Source: Amblyornis subalaris (lineage: Eukaryota > Chordata > Aves > Passeriformes > Ptilonorhynchidae). Taken from it: DNA of 64,000 bases. The notes under the pieces are model-generated. The model was given only the letters and a program-made list of their open reading frames with translations. It was not told the DNA's origin and did no database searches. The position numbers were made by a program, and so were the translations under genes. The stretch spans positions 942,837 through 1,006,836 of the forward strand of contig JACAXG010000032.1 in NCBI GenBank assembly GCA_018881555.1, in the 5' to 3' direction. Each line of letters begins with the position of its first letter. Positions within the stretch are counted from its first letter, which is position 1. This document shows positions 36,925 through 48,858 of the stretch, one piece after another.

Positions 36925-37150
36925 CAGGAAATATTTATCCTGGAAGGGCCTCCAGCAGGTCACCCAGCCCAAACTGCTGCTTGGAATAGGGTCAATATCA
37001 AAGTGAGATCAAGCTGCTCAGCACCTTGCTCGGCCCTGAGCAAGGGCTGCCAAGGACAGGGATTCCCCAGCCCTTGAGGCATCTGCACCAAGGCTTCACC
37101 ACCTTTCTCATTCAAATTTTTTCAATTTCTTTTTCAAATAAGTGCTCAGA
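36925..37150 (-). mobile_element. CR1 LINE fragment, diverged
   Basis: The antisense order of phrases is retained: GGAAGGGCCTCCAGCAGGTCACCCAGCCCAA, GCTGCTCAGCACCTTGCTC, then GGGATTCCCCAGCCCTTGAGGCA. Heavy divergence makes the ends uncertain. Confidence 0.65.
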
Positions 37151-38260
37151 ATTTCCCCTGTCACAACTCATATCTCTTGCCTCCTGCCTTGTTAGTTTGC
37201 ANCTCTGAAAGGAGCCCAGCTTTGGTTTATGCATACCCATTTCTAGGGAGCAGAAGGAAGCATCTGGATACTGCTTAGCCTTCTCTTCTCCACCCTCCAC
37301 TCCTATGCAATGTGTTCAGGGCCAAACTCTCCTCCTGACNCACAGCTGGACTCCCTCTAGTTTGCCAGTGTTCCCCCCCTAATTCTGTACCAGTATCATG
37401 AGCTGTAATTCAAGAGGTTGACCACCTAATTCCTCTGGGTTTCAGGAATTTCTAAAATACTCGCTTCCCTAGCTGTATGGTTCCAGGCAGCCACGATGTT
37501 GCAGGAAATTTGACANTACAGAAAATTTGGTTGGAAGGCACTGCACCAGGACTTCACCAACTTGCAACCCTCTCTCCAGCTACTTATTCCTGCTCCCTTA
37601 TTTCAGATCAAAGGCTCTTCCAATGATCTGTGTGCATGTGAATGTATGGGGGCCATGGCAACCAGAGCTGGACCACAGGTCAGAAGTCCGTGGATGTGTC
37701 CTGCCAGCCACCGGAGTGAAGACATGCACAGTGTGTAGGCACATCTGTGACCACTAGTGACTCTCAAGCTGGACTAGCTGGCAAGTGGAATAAAAGCTGT
37801 GGGAGGCAGGTATGAGAGCAGCCACAAGTCTAGCTCAAATACTGGAGAGACCAGAGAGGCTGTGAGTAGTCCACAGGAGAGACCAAGAAGTCCAGTGAGT
37901 GNGGTGCCTGGGGATCACAGACCCGAGTGCCACATGGATTGCCTGAGGCCAGTTTCTAGAGCATCCACATTGATTATATATATGCAAATTTTCTACTAGC
38001 AGGCTTTCATCCTGCTCAGCCAGGGAGGGGAATGGGATGAGGCCACTGGTGCTGTTTGTGTTTGTGTGGATGCCGAGNGTTTCTGTCTGTGATCCAAGTG
38101 GGCTGACCCATGCACACTGTCAGGAATAGCTGCTCAGCATCACAGCTGCCTGCACCTGGGGACACAGGGCTATTGCTGCTCTGCCTCTATCAGGCTGCCA
38201 GATTTTGCAACTCCTAACAATTCCCACTAAAAATTCCACATCTGTGTACATGTGGGGGTG

Positions 38261-38330
38261 TATATATANATATANATATATATATATTATATTTATTTAT
38301 ATGTAGACATATGCACATGCACACATGTGT
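38261..38330. repeat. (TA)n microsatellite grading into ATGCAC-rich repeat
   Basis: TATATATA runs with two N bases, then TATTTATTTATATG and alternating purine-pyrimidine ACATATGCACATGCACACATGTGTG. Confidence 0.85.
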
Positions 38331-38445
38331 GTTAAAAAAAAACCCAAGCAACTTCACAGAATATTTGGCCTAATTTATGTTGCAGGAGAACCTGAACCAC
38401 ACTATAACTGCTGAGTTCATTTTTTGCAGAGCTAAATTTCTTAGA

Positions 38446-38645
38446 ACGCATCATAAAATTGTGTTATAACCTTATAAATATTAATATATTACATAAGTAA
38501 TATGTTACTGTTACAGCATTATAAATATTAATGTCTNGCTTTAATTGAAAAAAGTATAACTTGCATGTATTGAATGTATTATGTGTCAATTATATAAGGT
38601 ATATTGCACATAGCACAATCATATTTATAAAATACATCTTATAGC
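38446..38645. repeat. AT-rich low-complexity tract
   Basis: Very AT-rich sequence in which ATAAATATTAAT occurs twice about 50 bp apart. No gene signal is seen. Confidence 0.7.
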
Positions 38646-41280
38646 ATAAGCAGGTCTTGGAAACCTTATGGGGTTTGTTCAGTACTCAGAGAATGAGAGC
38701 TCTGATTTTGAGAGAGATTTAGTGTATACTCCAACAGCCCCGAAAGGTCAATTCCAAGCACTGTGACAAGCTGGGCACTATTTCATTCCAGAGATACAGC
38801 TGCAGTGAGGCTTAAGGTCATCACTTTATAGCTGAAGGAACTACATGGGTGATACTTCCTGAGCAGCTTCAATTGGCTCTCTCCTTGGCTCTCAACCAAG
38901 TCCTTTCCAGAACACAGTCATCCCACACATAAATCACAGCACTGCTCACTCTGGCCTTGCCATTGCATTCTAAGTAGCAATAAAGAACTCACACCGCCAC
39001 GGCCATGAAGTTCTTCTAAATTAAGTTATAGCAGATTTATTTTATTCAAAGGANAGTTTTATCTAGGTGGTTTATGTACAAGAGATTTTTAACAGCAAAA
39101 CTACAGTGATATAATTAGTCTGCCATAATTATACCCATTTAATTTTCCATCCTACATGCATAACTACCAATGCACTTTTCCTCATGTATACAAGTCTCAC
39201 TGGTGTTCATTTGGACTTNCACTTTCACAATGAAGTCCTTTTGATCCTACCCCTTTAGGTGACAATTCTTATAGAAAACAAATTTGACCTTGAAAATCAA
39301 GATCGTTACAAATCTAAGATGTAAAAAGAAAGAGCNTAATTAAGAAAAAACAATCCCAAAACTTGTTGTCTTCCTGGAAGACAAGTTTAAGAGCTCAAAC
39401 AGGATCTGTCCCCACACTCAGCCTTTTATACACACATAACTGTGTCTTAGGGCGAGAGACTGATAACAGTTCTGCACCTTCTGGTCCAGTCACTAAACTT
39501 TCTGAAATCAAANTTGTGTCATTTGGCACCTCTATCTCCGTCAAATCCCTTCTTGGGCTCTCCTTAGCTATATCACCCACACAGAAGTGAATGCTGGCAA
39601 GCACGGTGCCCAACAGCAGCTTCCTGGTGCACCCTCATGCCCAATGAATGCACCTTTTTTTTTGTGTTGTAGTATTTTGGAAGGTGAGATTTACTATTTC
39701 ACCACATACNAAAGAAATTCCAGTCTCAAATCTTCTGTGGAAATAGGAAATATTTGGCATCTGTCATGAAAGCAGGTGCTGTATATCTCTGGTAAGGTCT
39801 GTGACAGCTCCTTCATGTCACAGCTTGACAGTGAGAGAAAGAGCACCAATCTGGAAAGTTTGGGAATGGTCCAATTTGACCAAAACCTACACTTTTACCG
39901 TTTTAAACACAGAGGGAAGGGTTTGTTTCAGTACCAGAAACATGCAGCAAGGGAACTATAAATCAGCCATGCTATAACTGTGAGCCTAAGCAGAGCTACA
40001 GCAGAAGATGTGCCTAAAATCAGGCTGGCCTTTGCCCACAGCTTTACTGGGAGTGACAGGGAAATATCCTGTTACCACCCAAATTAAAAGAAAGCTTTTG
40101 CACAGCATATCACACTGGGGAAAAGAAAGTGGTTATTTGACCACACAAGTGACAGACAAGACTCTATGCACACCGACCAATCCTTTAAACAAATCAAGAA
40201 CTAAGACATGACAATCTGACAAGGGCTAAGAAACACCAACACTGAAGGTTTCTGCCCATTCAAAAGAAATTATTCTGACAAGACTATGAGTACAGGGCAA
40301 TGGCAGATTTACTTAGACCGGGGCAAATGGCGTGAGGGAAGGCAGAAGTGCATAACCCCATGGGAGCTGCTGCTAAAGCCATCACAAGTAGATGTGAGTG
40401 CTTTGCACACAGTGCCAGGAGCCAGCTCTGGGGCTCTCTGAGTGACCACACATCCCTGAAAAATGTAGATTTCAACTGGCAGGCGAAAATGTTGAACAAT
40501 TCTTGTGATCCTGGAGAGCAAATCTGAAATCCTGTTACCTTGCATGAAATAATACAGTGTGACTTACACGTGCAAATACCAACTTGGCAGGGAAGAGTTT
40601 TCCTACAGCAAAATACTTCCAGTGAGGTTGTAGCCCCCCCTCCCCCCACCACCACCAATTTTAGCAAGCAGTTCAACGCTACAATGGTCATTTTTATTAG
40701 GAATGTTTTTGCCTTGCAAACTAAAATTCAAGGCCTCCCTCATTTGGTGCTATGTAATGATAAGTGGGGAAAGGCAATCTCCATGCTCAAGACAGTTCAA
40801 ATCACCGTGGATTGCTTTCCCACCTTGCAATTTTTCCACTGAAGAAGCAGAAAATTTCGGGGGGAAATGGCAAATTGCAGCCTGTGCTGGGAAGGACAGC
40901 TACTGCTCTCAGACAAACAGCATTAGCTCTGCTGAGACACTGCAGAGAACCCACATTTGTGATTTCCCTCCAGACTAGAGACCTTGTGCTTAATTCTCCC
41001 AGAACTCGCCTCCCAAGACAACTCAAAAGTTAGGCAAAAGCTTGTTTCCAACACTGGGATTTTCACATCTCCCTTTTCCTTCTGCTTTACATCCCATATT
41101 TTATTTATTCTTATTCAGGGTAGATTTGTCAAATTTAATGAAAGCAACAGTTCCGAAACAAACTTGCATCCTTTTCCCCAGGACCTGCAATAAGAACTAT
41201 GATGCTGCCCTCCACATGACCTTTGCGGGTGAAATGCATATTTCTCTTTGCTTTGGCCAGGCCTTGGCAGCTTTATGAAC

Positions 41281-41405
41281 CCCAAGAGAGGAAAAAAATG
41301 AGTAGAGACTGAGACAAGATAGAAAAGCCTAAACAGTGAAAGGATAAAGCAGAGTAAGGGAAAAAGAAAGAAATTAAAAGGGAAAAACAAAAGGAGACAC
41401 AGGAT
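41281..41405 (+). repeat. Purine-rich low-complexity tract
   Basis: A/G-dominated sequence with AAAAAGAAAGAAATTAAAAGGG-type words. A second, shorter purine run with G blocks lies at 41698-41748. Confidence 0.65.
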
Positions 41406-42264
41406 AGAGTAGACATATTTAAAAAAATCTCTTTCTCATTTGTCAATTAGAAGTGTGGTCCCAGGAGCTTATCCCGACAGCAAGAATCAGCTGGAAGCAT
41501 TGTGGAGACTGGGTCCCTTGAAACTGGGGGAAGAGAGAGCAGCCTTAAAATAGTAAAAAGGAGAAAAGAGAAAGATTTTCAGCAAGACTTTCCATTTGTA
41601 AGTGACCTCTCTTTATGCCCCCATGTGATCAAGCTCCAAATCATATCTGCTTGCAAAAAGGAAAAAAAAATATTACCCAGGAGCTCAAAGAGGCTGTAAA
41701 AAGAGGGGGGAGGGGAGCAAAAGAAGGGGAAGAAGATGAAAAAGTAGGTTTGCATAAGTCTCTCCTAATTTCTGATATGCTCTATCTCTGGTGACCTGGC
41801 TACAAACCTCAAGTATTGCCTTAACAGAACATGCAGTGTGCTGCATCTGCCACAACCAGGCAAAACTGCCAGATCAGCATCTGCTGTTTAAGCCATTGAC
41901 TTCAGGCAAGAGAGAATTTTTTATTCACCAGCAACTGGACAACTTTAAGCCATGATAAATGTTGTCAGGATAGCAGGAATGATGATCTCACAGGTAAATT
42001 GCTCTTTTATTGTTTGATATAAACAATACTAACCAGAAACAGGCATCTTGAGCATCACCAGTTCAAGCTGTCAGGCTGCCCAACCAGCCTGAAGTCAGCT
42101 ATCCTCGACTTACCACATGTTACTCCTGGAAAAGACAGGAAATTAGCACTTGGGAGTAAAGGCAGGATCATCTCCGCACTTTGGGCTGAAAACGAAGAGT
42201 TAATGCGGGAGCTTCCTTTCTACCCGTTAAACAAGCTATACCTTCCTGAAGCTCAAGTGAAAAG

Positions 42265-42372
42265 CTGTGAGCACCTGGTCTAGTGGAAGGTGTCCCTGCC
42301 CATGGCAGGAGGTTGAAACTAGGTGATCTTTAAGGTCTCTTCCAACCCAAACCATTCTCTGATCCTGTGATC
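42265..42372 (+). mobile_element. CR1 LINE 3'-end fragment
   Basis: A sense tail of about 108 bp runs from GAGCACCTGGTCTAGTGGAAGG through GATCTTTAAGGTCTCTTCCAACCCAAACCATTCTCTGAT. Confidence 0.92.
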
Positions 42373-42688
42373 AAGAATGGTCACCTCTGGCTGCCAGCTG
42401 CAGGGCCAGACGGAGTTCCCAGCACACTTCATCTGGTATCAGTTCCACCTGCACCTCAGTTTTCCAAATATCAGTTGAAGATGATCCCATATCCATATCC
42501 ATGGGAAGACCGGGAAAAAAAAAAAAAGGGCCTGCAAACGTGAAGTAGCAGGGGTCACAGAAAGCCTGGGCATAAAGAGAGATAAATGCAGACTGATTTT
42601 TATTCAGGACCACTCAGTAGCACTTCAGGATGTGACAAAGGGGATGAAAGGATACACAAAGAGAGGGAACTGCTTAGTCTGGAATATA

Positions 42689-42707
42689 AGTTAATAATAA
42701 TAATAAA
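42689..42707. repeat. (TAA)n microsatellite
   Basis: Short run of TAATAATAATAATAAA. Confidence 0.75.
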
Positions 42708-43559
42708 GACATCTGACTAACAGAGAAAAGACAGAACAGTCCCATTCTACCACATCACCCAAATCATTGCTATAAAGGCAATAAGGGAGAACACAAAAGG
42801 TATTTCTCCCCACCTCTCACTGAGGCCATTCCCCATATTTGCAACTTCTTTCAAGGACAGAAATAATATTTGGCTTCCTTGGCAACGAAGAACAAAGAGA
42901 CAATAGAAGCCGACAGTGGAATTTATGAAGCCGAGTACCGCGCTCACCCCTTGTAAGGGGACAGCAATCAGGCAAGGCGGAAAGGCCCCAGCAAAACAGC
43001 AGCTAGAAAAGCTTTTTGGCTGAAAGCTATTTGTGCTGCTTTGACACAGAGCAGTTGTTTTGACTAATAGGTTAGAGAAGGGGATTTCTTTAGCAGAGTA
43101 ATGCTTTGAAGGGCTCTTTGCCTCACAGCTGTAACAGCAGCTACATCCACGGCGCACGTTTTCCTCGTANCTATTGTGTTCCAGACCAAAACACACCACG
43201 GGCCCAAACAGCTTCAGGGGCAGCTGCTGCAAAACTCAGTGAGAATTGTGCTCATATATGGACAGTGCTACAGCTAAAGGCTGTGATTAAACTGCAAGAC
43301 CTGGGAGCATTTCGCGGTTGTTGGATCTGAGTGCATGTTCCAGGTGTATCCCAACCCCATACTGGATCCAGACACATCATCCCTCCTCAGAAAAGCTGAT
43401 TTATTTTTAAATATTATTATTTTTTTCTCTTCAGACAGCTTAGATTGATGAATATAACCTCCTACACCACCCTGGTCTGGGTCGGGACAGGGAACTGCAC
43501 CCAGGTTTTCTGCTGTTGAGGCTAATACCATGTTTTCTGTTACACTAAGGAACACCTCT

Positions 43560-44440
43560 GAACGTATGACATCTGCATATTTGCAGATGACTGGAAGCAG
43601 CAGTTGATAGACCAGATGATTATTCCATCATTCAATGGGAATCTTGACAATCTGCAGAAACNAGCAAACAGGAATCTCCTGAATTTTAACAAAGGGAAAA
43701 TGCCAAATCTGCTCATAGGGAGGAGTATCCCTGTGCACCATGCTGGGGAACAAGAGGCTGAAAAGCGGCTTGGTAGAAGAGGTAGAAGAGCACCAGGGTG
43801 TCCTGGTGGGTGCCAAGGTGACCACAAGCCATTAATGGGCCGTCACAGCAAAGCCAGCCTTTGGTAGGAGCATCGGTAGCAGATTAGGAGAGGAAAGCCT
43901 ACACCTCAGCACACATGAGACCCGACTGGAGTGTTGTGTCTGGTTCTGGATTCCTCCATGCAAAAGAGACATAGGCCTACTGGTGAGAATCCAGCAACAG
44001 GCCACAAAGATCAAGGGACTGGAGCATCTGTTACATGNGGAGAGGCTGAGAAAGCTGGGACTGCTTAGACTGGAGAAGAGAAGGTTCAGGAGGGATCTTG
44101 TCAATGTGTATAAATAACTGATGAGACAGGGAGTAAAGAACACAGAGGCAGACTCTTCTTAGTGGTACCCAGTGAATGAACAAGATGCAATGGGAACAAA
44201 ATCGAATACAGGAAATTCCACTTAAACATGTATGTGTAACTGTCAGAGTGTTCAAACACTGGAGTGGATTGCCCAGAGACATTGTGGAGTATCCGAGCTC
44301 CCAGATACTCAAAATCCAACTAGACATAGCCCTGAGCAACTTGCTGTAGGTGACCCTGCTCTAAGCATATAGGTTGGACAAGATGATCTTAGAGGTTTTT
44401 TCCAACCTAAGTGATTTTATGATTCTATGATCTTCCAACT
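43560..44440 (+). mobile_element. CR1 LINE copy retaining the reverse-transcriptase FADD motif
   Basis: This is the longest CR1 in the window, about 880 bp in sense orientation. Near its left end the frame reads YDICIFADDW, which holds the FADD form of the reverse-transcriptase active site. About 35 codons later comes ANRNLLNFNKGKMPNLLIGR, the conserved region after the active site, and a deletion probably lies between them. The 3' UTR ends TTTATGATTCTATGATC. Frameshifts and stops make it a pseudogene. Confidence 0.88.
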
Positions 44441-45149
44441 TTAGTCATTCTGTGATACCAAATCCTGTCTCAGGACGCATTGACAAGCTCCAGTCTCCTT
44501 TAAAACAGCTTTGAAAAANACACTTTATTCAAAGCTGGAGTTCTGTTTGTCATGACCCCAGGTGTATTTCAGCATCATCTCAGCTCTGCTCACAGAGAGA
44601 TGCCTATTAATTATACTTGAACTGTCTTGCAACAGAGTTCAGGGAAGCAAGAAAACGCCCTCCCAGGTGCATCTCCTGGAGAAGCAGCTACAGTGACCTT
44701 TATAAACAACATTATCATTCAAGCAAACTGCTGCTCCAGACAATGGGAATGGCACTTGGCACTCTGTTGAATAAGGTAACAATATCACCTTTCAGGATTT
44801 GTTTAGTCTTCACATTTATGTTTATTGATTTGATTTACACTGATGCAGATATGGAGAGTGCTACAGGAATACAGTTTNAGATAATGAAATTTGAAAAATT
44901 TGCTGTAAGTTTTACATAATGACTTAGTGCCCAATTTTGCACAACCAACAGCATTCCCTCATAGTCTGCTTGACTACTCTTTCAGAAGTTCATTATCCAA
45001 ATCTCAACAAATGCCTTCCTGAATCCTCACAAGCAATCTCTCAGCAAAAGGGAGAAAAATCACCTGGCAGGCATTCCTGTAATGTCTTATGCTAAAGCTC
45101 ACATCCAGCCTAGGTCTGAAGTGCCGCACACTAAAAGTGCTGCTGAGAT

Positions 45150-45440
45150 TACTGCAGGTACTGAAGTTNGGTGAAAAATCCCAGATAAAAGTCAATGTAT
45201 GTAAATGCAAAGTAACACATGGTAGAAGTTTTGGAGCAGCAACAGTTCCGTGAAAATGTAAAAACCAATATTCACTAATAACCAGGAAAAAAAATACTAA
45301 GAATTGTTAGGAAGGAAGAGAAGGCAATGCAGAAACCACCATGGTGTCACTGTGTAACCATTCAATACTCATACCCAGAAGAGAGTCTGCATTACCAGAT
45401 CCTCCTACCACCTCCCTCCCCACTCGGAAATCATACAGAG
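45150..45440 (+). mobile_element. Ancient CR1/L2-like LINE ORF2 remnant
   Basis: In sense orientation the segment near 45190-45225 reads KVNVCKCKVTHGRS, resembling the KCKVxHxG stretch of CR1-group reverse transcriptases. After it comes MVSLCNHSILIPR, resembling the later conserved part that usually reads PLYKSMVRPHLEYC. The sequence is strongly decayed. The region at 45775-45985 may be the 3' part of the same copy. Confidence 0.5.
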
Positions 45441-48384
45441 AACTTAGAGACATTTAAGAGAAAGGTGTTAAATTGCAACTAGCCCTCTTGTACGTGGAAG
45501 ACAGAAACTGGGAGATGTGACAGACCACACAGAAAGTGGAAGGGAGGAAGGAGGATGAAGAGATTGAAAGTGCTGTTTCTTTCAATTAAAAAAAAAAGGT
45601 TGGTGAAACAAAAGGGGGCATTTTCTTACCACCTGTGAAGCTGAGCTGTGGCCACTGCACTTCTGCAGGTCTCAAACATTCACACGGACCAAAAACACCA
45701 CAACATCAATGAATGGAAGAAAAATCCACCAAGAACCAGTGAACTCACACACAGCTCTTGATTTAAGAAGTTCTTGAGCTGTGAGATTGGTCAGACACCA
45801 GGACAGGTTGTCCAGAGTGGTTATGGGTGGTCCTTTGGTTCAAGCTGGTACAGCTGCTCTTGCATGATGTTTCAAGTGTATACATCTCTGCAGTGCCTAA
45901 ACAGGGAGCTCGGGATGAGGATCTCAGATATAGAAATCTCCCTGGTAGAATCAGAAGAAATCAGGACAGAGTAATCCCAACCTTAGTTTGCACTGAGTTT
46001 TGCTCTCAAGCTACCCAAACTATCAGAAGGTAAAAGAGCAATAATAATAACAATAGTTGAATTCTCTGGAAAATAGCTGGAGCTTATTAGTTAACATGTT
46101 AGTACAGCAGAAAAGTCAGTAGGCTTCTATTATTAGCAGATAGAGAAATAGTGGAAAGGAACATTTTTGTCACAGTCCCATGAAGACTGGCCTTTGCAGA
46201 GCACTTCAGAATCGGGTGGCAGGGTTATCAACTGAGTCTATCAATCCTGACTACAGTATCTGTCCCTGTTTCCACAGCCCAGAGTTGTGCTACTGAGATG
46301 GATTGTATCAGGCAGAGTAAAAGACAAAAGAGGGAGAAAAGTGAAACAGGAGAACACTGGAGAGCACGGAGATGAAAGACACACAGGAAGGCACTGGATT
46401 AATGGACAAGCATTTATGTTGTGATCAGCTAATGCACAGAGATCAGCACGTAAGGCATTTCTGAAGAAAAAAAATAATGTCCTGTCAGCCAGAAAGTGAT
46501 GTACAAAAGACAAAACAGCCAAATGTCTAGGAAGCTGTAACTCCATCGTCCCTCCACTGTCTCTCACCCTTGAGGTGGGAGGGGCGTAAGCCAGGAGAAA
46601 GGTCAGGGGATGAAAACAACAGTGGGGAATTGGCAGAATGCCTTGGGTTCTGTAGAGCAGAACTGTCCCTCCCAGAGCATAAACCAAGGGCACAAAGCTT
46701 GGGTTTCCACAATATGCACCTTAACAAGGAGAGAAACTTCTTGGATATGATTTCAGTGTAGACATTACTTTCCGTGCATTGAAGAACAACAGAACTGTTA
46801 TATCTTGGCTACGTGTGGGGAAAAGCACCAATATATTGTTTTTTAAAGTCATGAGGGTCAAGCAGAATTATTCTCCAAAGAAAAACAGAGCATTTAGGTG
46901 GGATGGAAACCTTCCTCGGGACTGGAAAGAGTGGGACAGCAAGGAATAATTGCCAAAAACAAATTAACTATTCCAAAGAGCAGCTTTCAGAGCTTAGTGA
47001 CTCTAAGATCTCACGAGACTGAAATAATTCCTTCCAGCACTTCTTGTTCCCCACAGGAAACGGCAAAAATGGTGGGGTCCTGAGATACTTAATTCAGCAG
47101 ATCCATCTCGGAACAACAGCTAAAAGAGACTGATCTGCTACTCAGAGCCTCATATACAGCTCTATGATCCAGGGATTTCCAAAATCAACAGTAATACAAA
47201 GAGTCTTTCAACAAGCTGTCCAACTCAGGCAGAAAAGGGCTGGTTGGAAGAATTTTAAAGTCTGTTACTTTCTGTCAAGACACTAGACCTAAAAAGAGTG
47301 CAATGGAATTATTCTTCATTCAGGCTTGGCCCAGCCTGGGTATCAAGACGTTTTTCAGATGAGACAGAGGGGGACAGGACCATTAATATCTGGAGTAGCT
47401 CTCAGCATAGCTCATGTGCAGACAGAACACATGGCTGTCATCAGGTTCTCATGGTCACTCCAATCTCTCACCTGGTTCTGTCAAAATCTCAGGGGAAGAC
47501 TAAAGTGCACAGTCTTCCCAAAAAGTGCTGGAGGTAGATGATCCGTGGCAATCCTTCCAAAGGTAGAAGGAAGGCTTGTGTGAGCTGGAAGCTTTTGAAG
47601 TTCTTAACTAATATGCCCATTGCTGAGAAGGGTAATATTGACTCAAACCCAGTTTGATGTTTTCAGGTGAATTGGAGCCTTAAAAAGCATAAAAATCCCC
47701 ATATATCAGCACCACATCACACTCCTCAAAACCCCCTCTGAAAACATTCAAGTCAGTTAATTGTGTTCTCCAGAGTAAATACAGAAAATGGAAATTTACC
47801 CATTTCTAATGNGGGTGATACAAAGTTTACCCATCTCTCGCTTCCTTATCTTGAATACTGAACATATTTACCACCACAATACCCATACAGCACCCTTATT
47901 CAAACCCAAACTCCCACCACTGAGCAGAGGAGAACATATCTGCTCTATCCTGATCACACCTGACTGGACACCCACCCCTACAGTAGCAGATCTAAGCTGA
48001 GACAGATTGTATAACGGTGTTATAAGGTAGGCATCCACCTGATAAAAGGGCATTTAAATTTACATCAAAATCTGAACTATCAACATTTGCATTTCTTTAA
48101 AGTGGACAGTGAGAAACAGTCACCTCCCAAGGACAATTTGTGAGCTGTCCCGGATCCTTTTACCACGACATTGTGTAATGTCTCTTCTTGGTGTTACTCA
48201 AAACTCAGCTGAACAAGACCCTGAGCAACTTCAAAACCTCTGTGGGTATAGCTTTGTTCCAGCTCCAGGAAAACACTTAGACTTACTTTAAGCATGTGCT
48301 GAAATCCTCCTCCCTTCAGCAGCCGAGGGACGGATGATCCCTATCTCCCCAGCACTCATGGAAATCCCAGTCAGACAGATATGC

Positions 48385-48858
48385 TGAGAAACTGAAGAGA
48401 GTTCACCAAGAGGACCACCAAGATGATTAGAGGGCTGGAGCACATAACACAGAAGGGTAATGAANGTATGTTTGTTTAGTCTGGGAAAGATTAAGGGGAG
48501 GACCTAACTGCAGACTTGCACTTCCTAATGGGGTTGGTTATTGAAGGGAAAGCCAGATCCTTCCCAGAAGTGCACAGAGAGAGGACAAGATGCAAAGGTC
48601 ACAAGTTGCAACAAGGGAAAACCCAACCGAGCTAAAAAAACCAATTTTTCACCACCAGAGAGGGTAAGTCCGGGAACAGGTTGCCCAGAGAGCCTGTGAA
48701 AGCCATATCCTTGGGGGATATTTTCGGGCTGTATTGGACAAGGTCACTGCACCCTAACACAATTTTGAGGTCCACTTGCTTTAAGCAGGGGCTTGAACTA
48801 GAAAACCTCTAGTGGTCCCTTCCACCCTAAACCCATTTGTGGTTCTCTGATTGAGTTC
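48385..48858 (+). mobile_element. CR1 LINE, 5'-truncated copy
   Basis: The sense element includes GGACCACCAAGATGATTAGAGGGCTGGAGCAC, GGGAACAGGTTGCCCAGAGAGCCTGTG and CCTCTAGTGGTCCCTTCCACCCTAAACCCATT, with a degenerate 3' end. Confidence 0.88.

Noticed and set aside
42747..43232. 161-codon minus-strand open frame with a hydrophobic stretch and many cysteines.
   Set aside because: Compared with the EVA1C leader and second lectin domain and found not to match. It contains an N and no supporting splice pattern.
43568..43587. CATCTGCA/TGCAGATG palindrome.
   Set aside because: It falls on the codons of the CR1 reverse-transcriptase FADD motif and is explained by that coding sequence.
46241..46693. 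150-codon minus-strand open frame.
   Set aside because: Low-information composition rich in Leu, Pro and Ser, with no motif.
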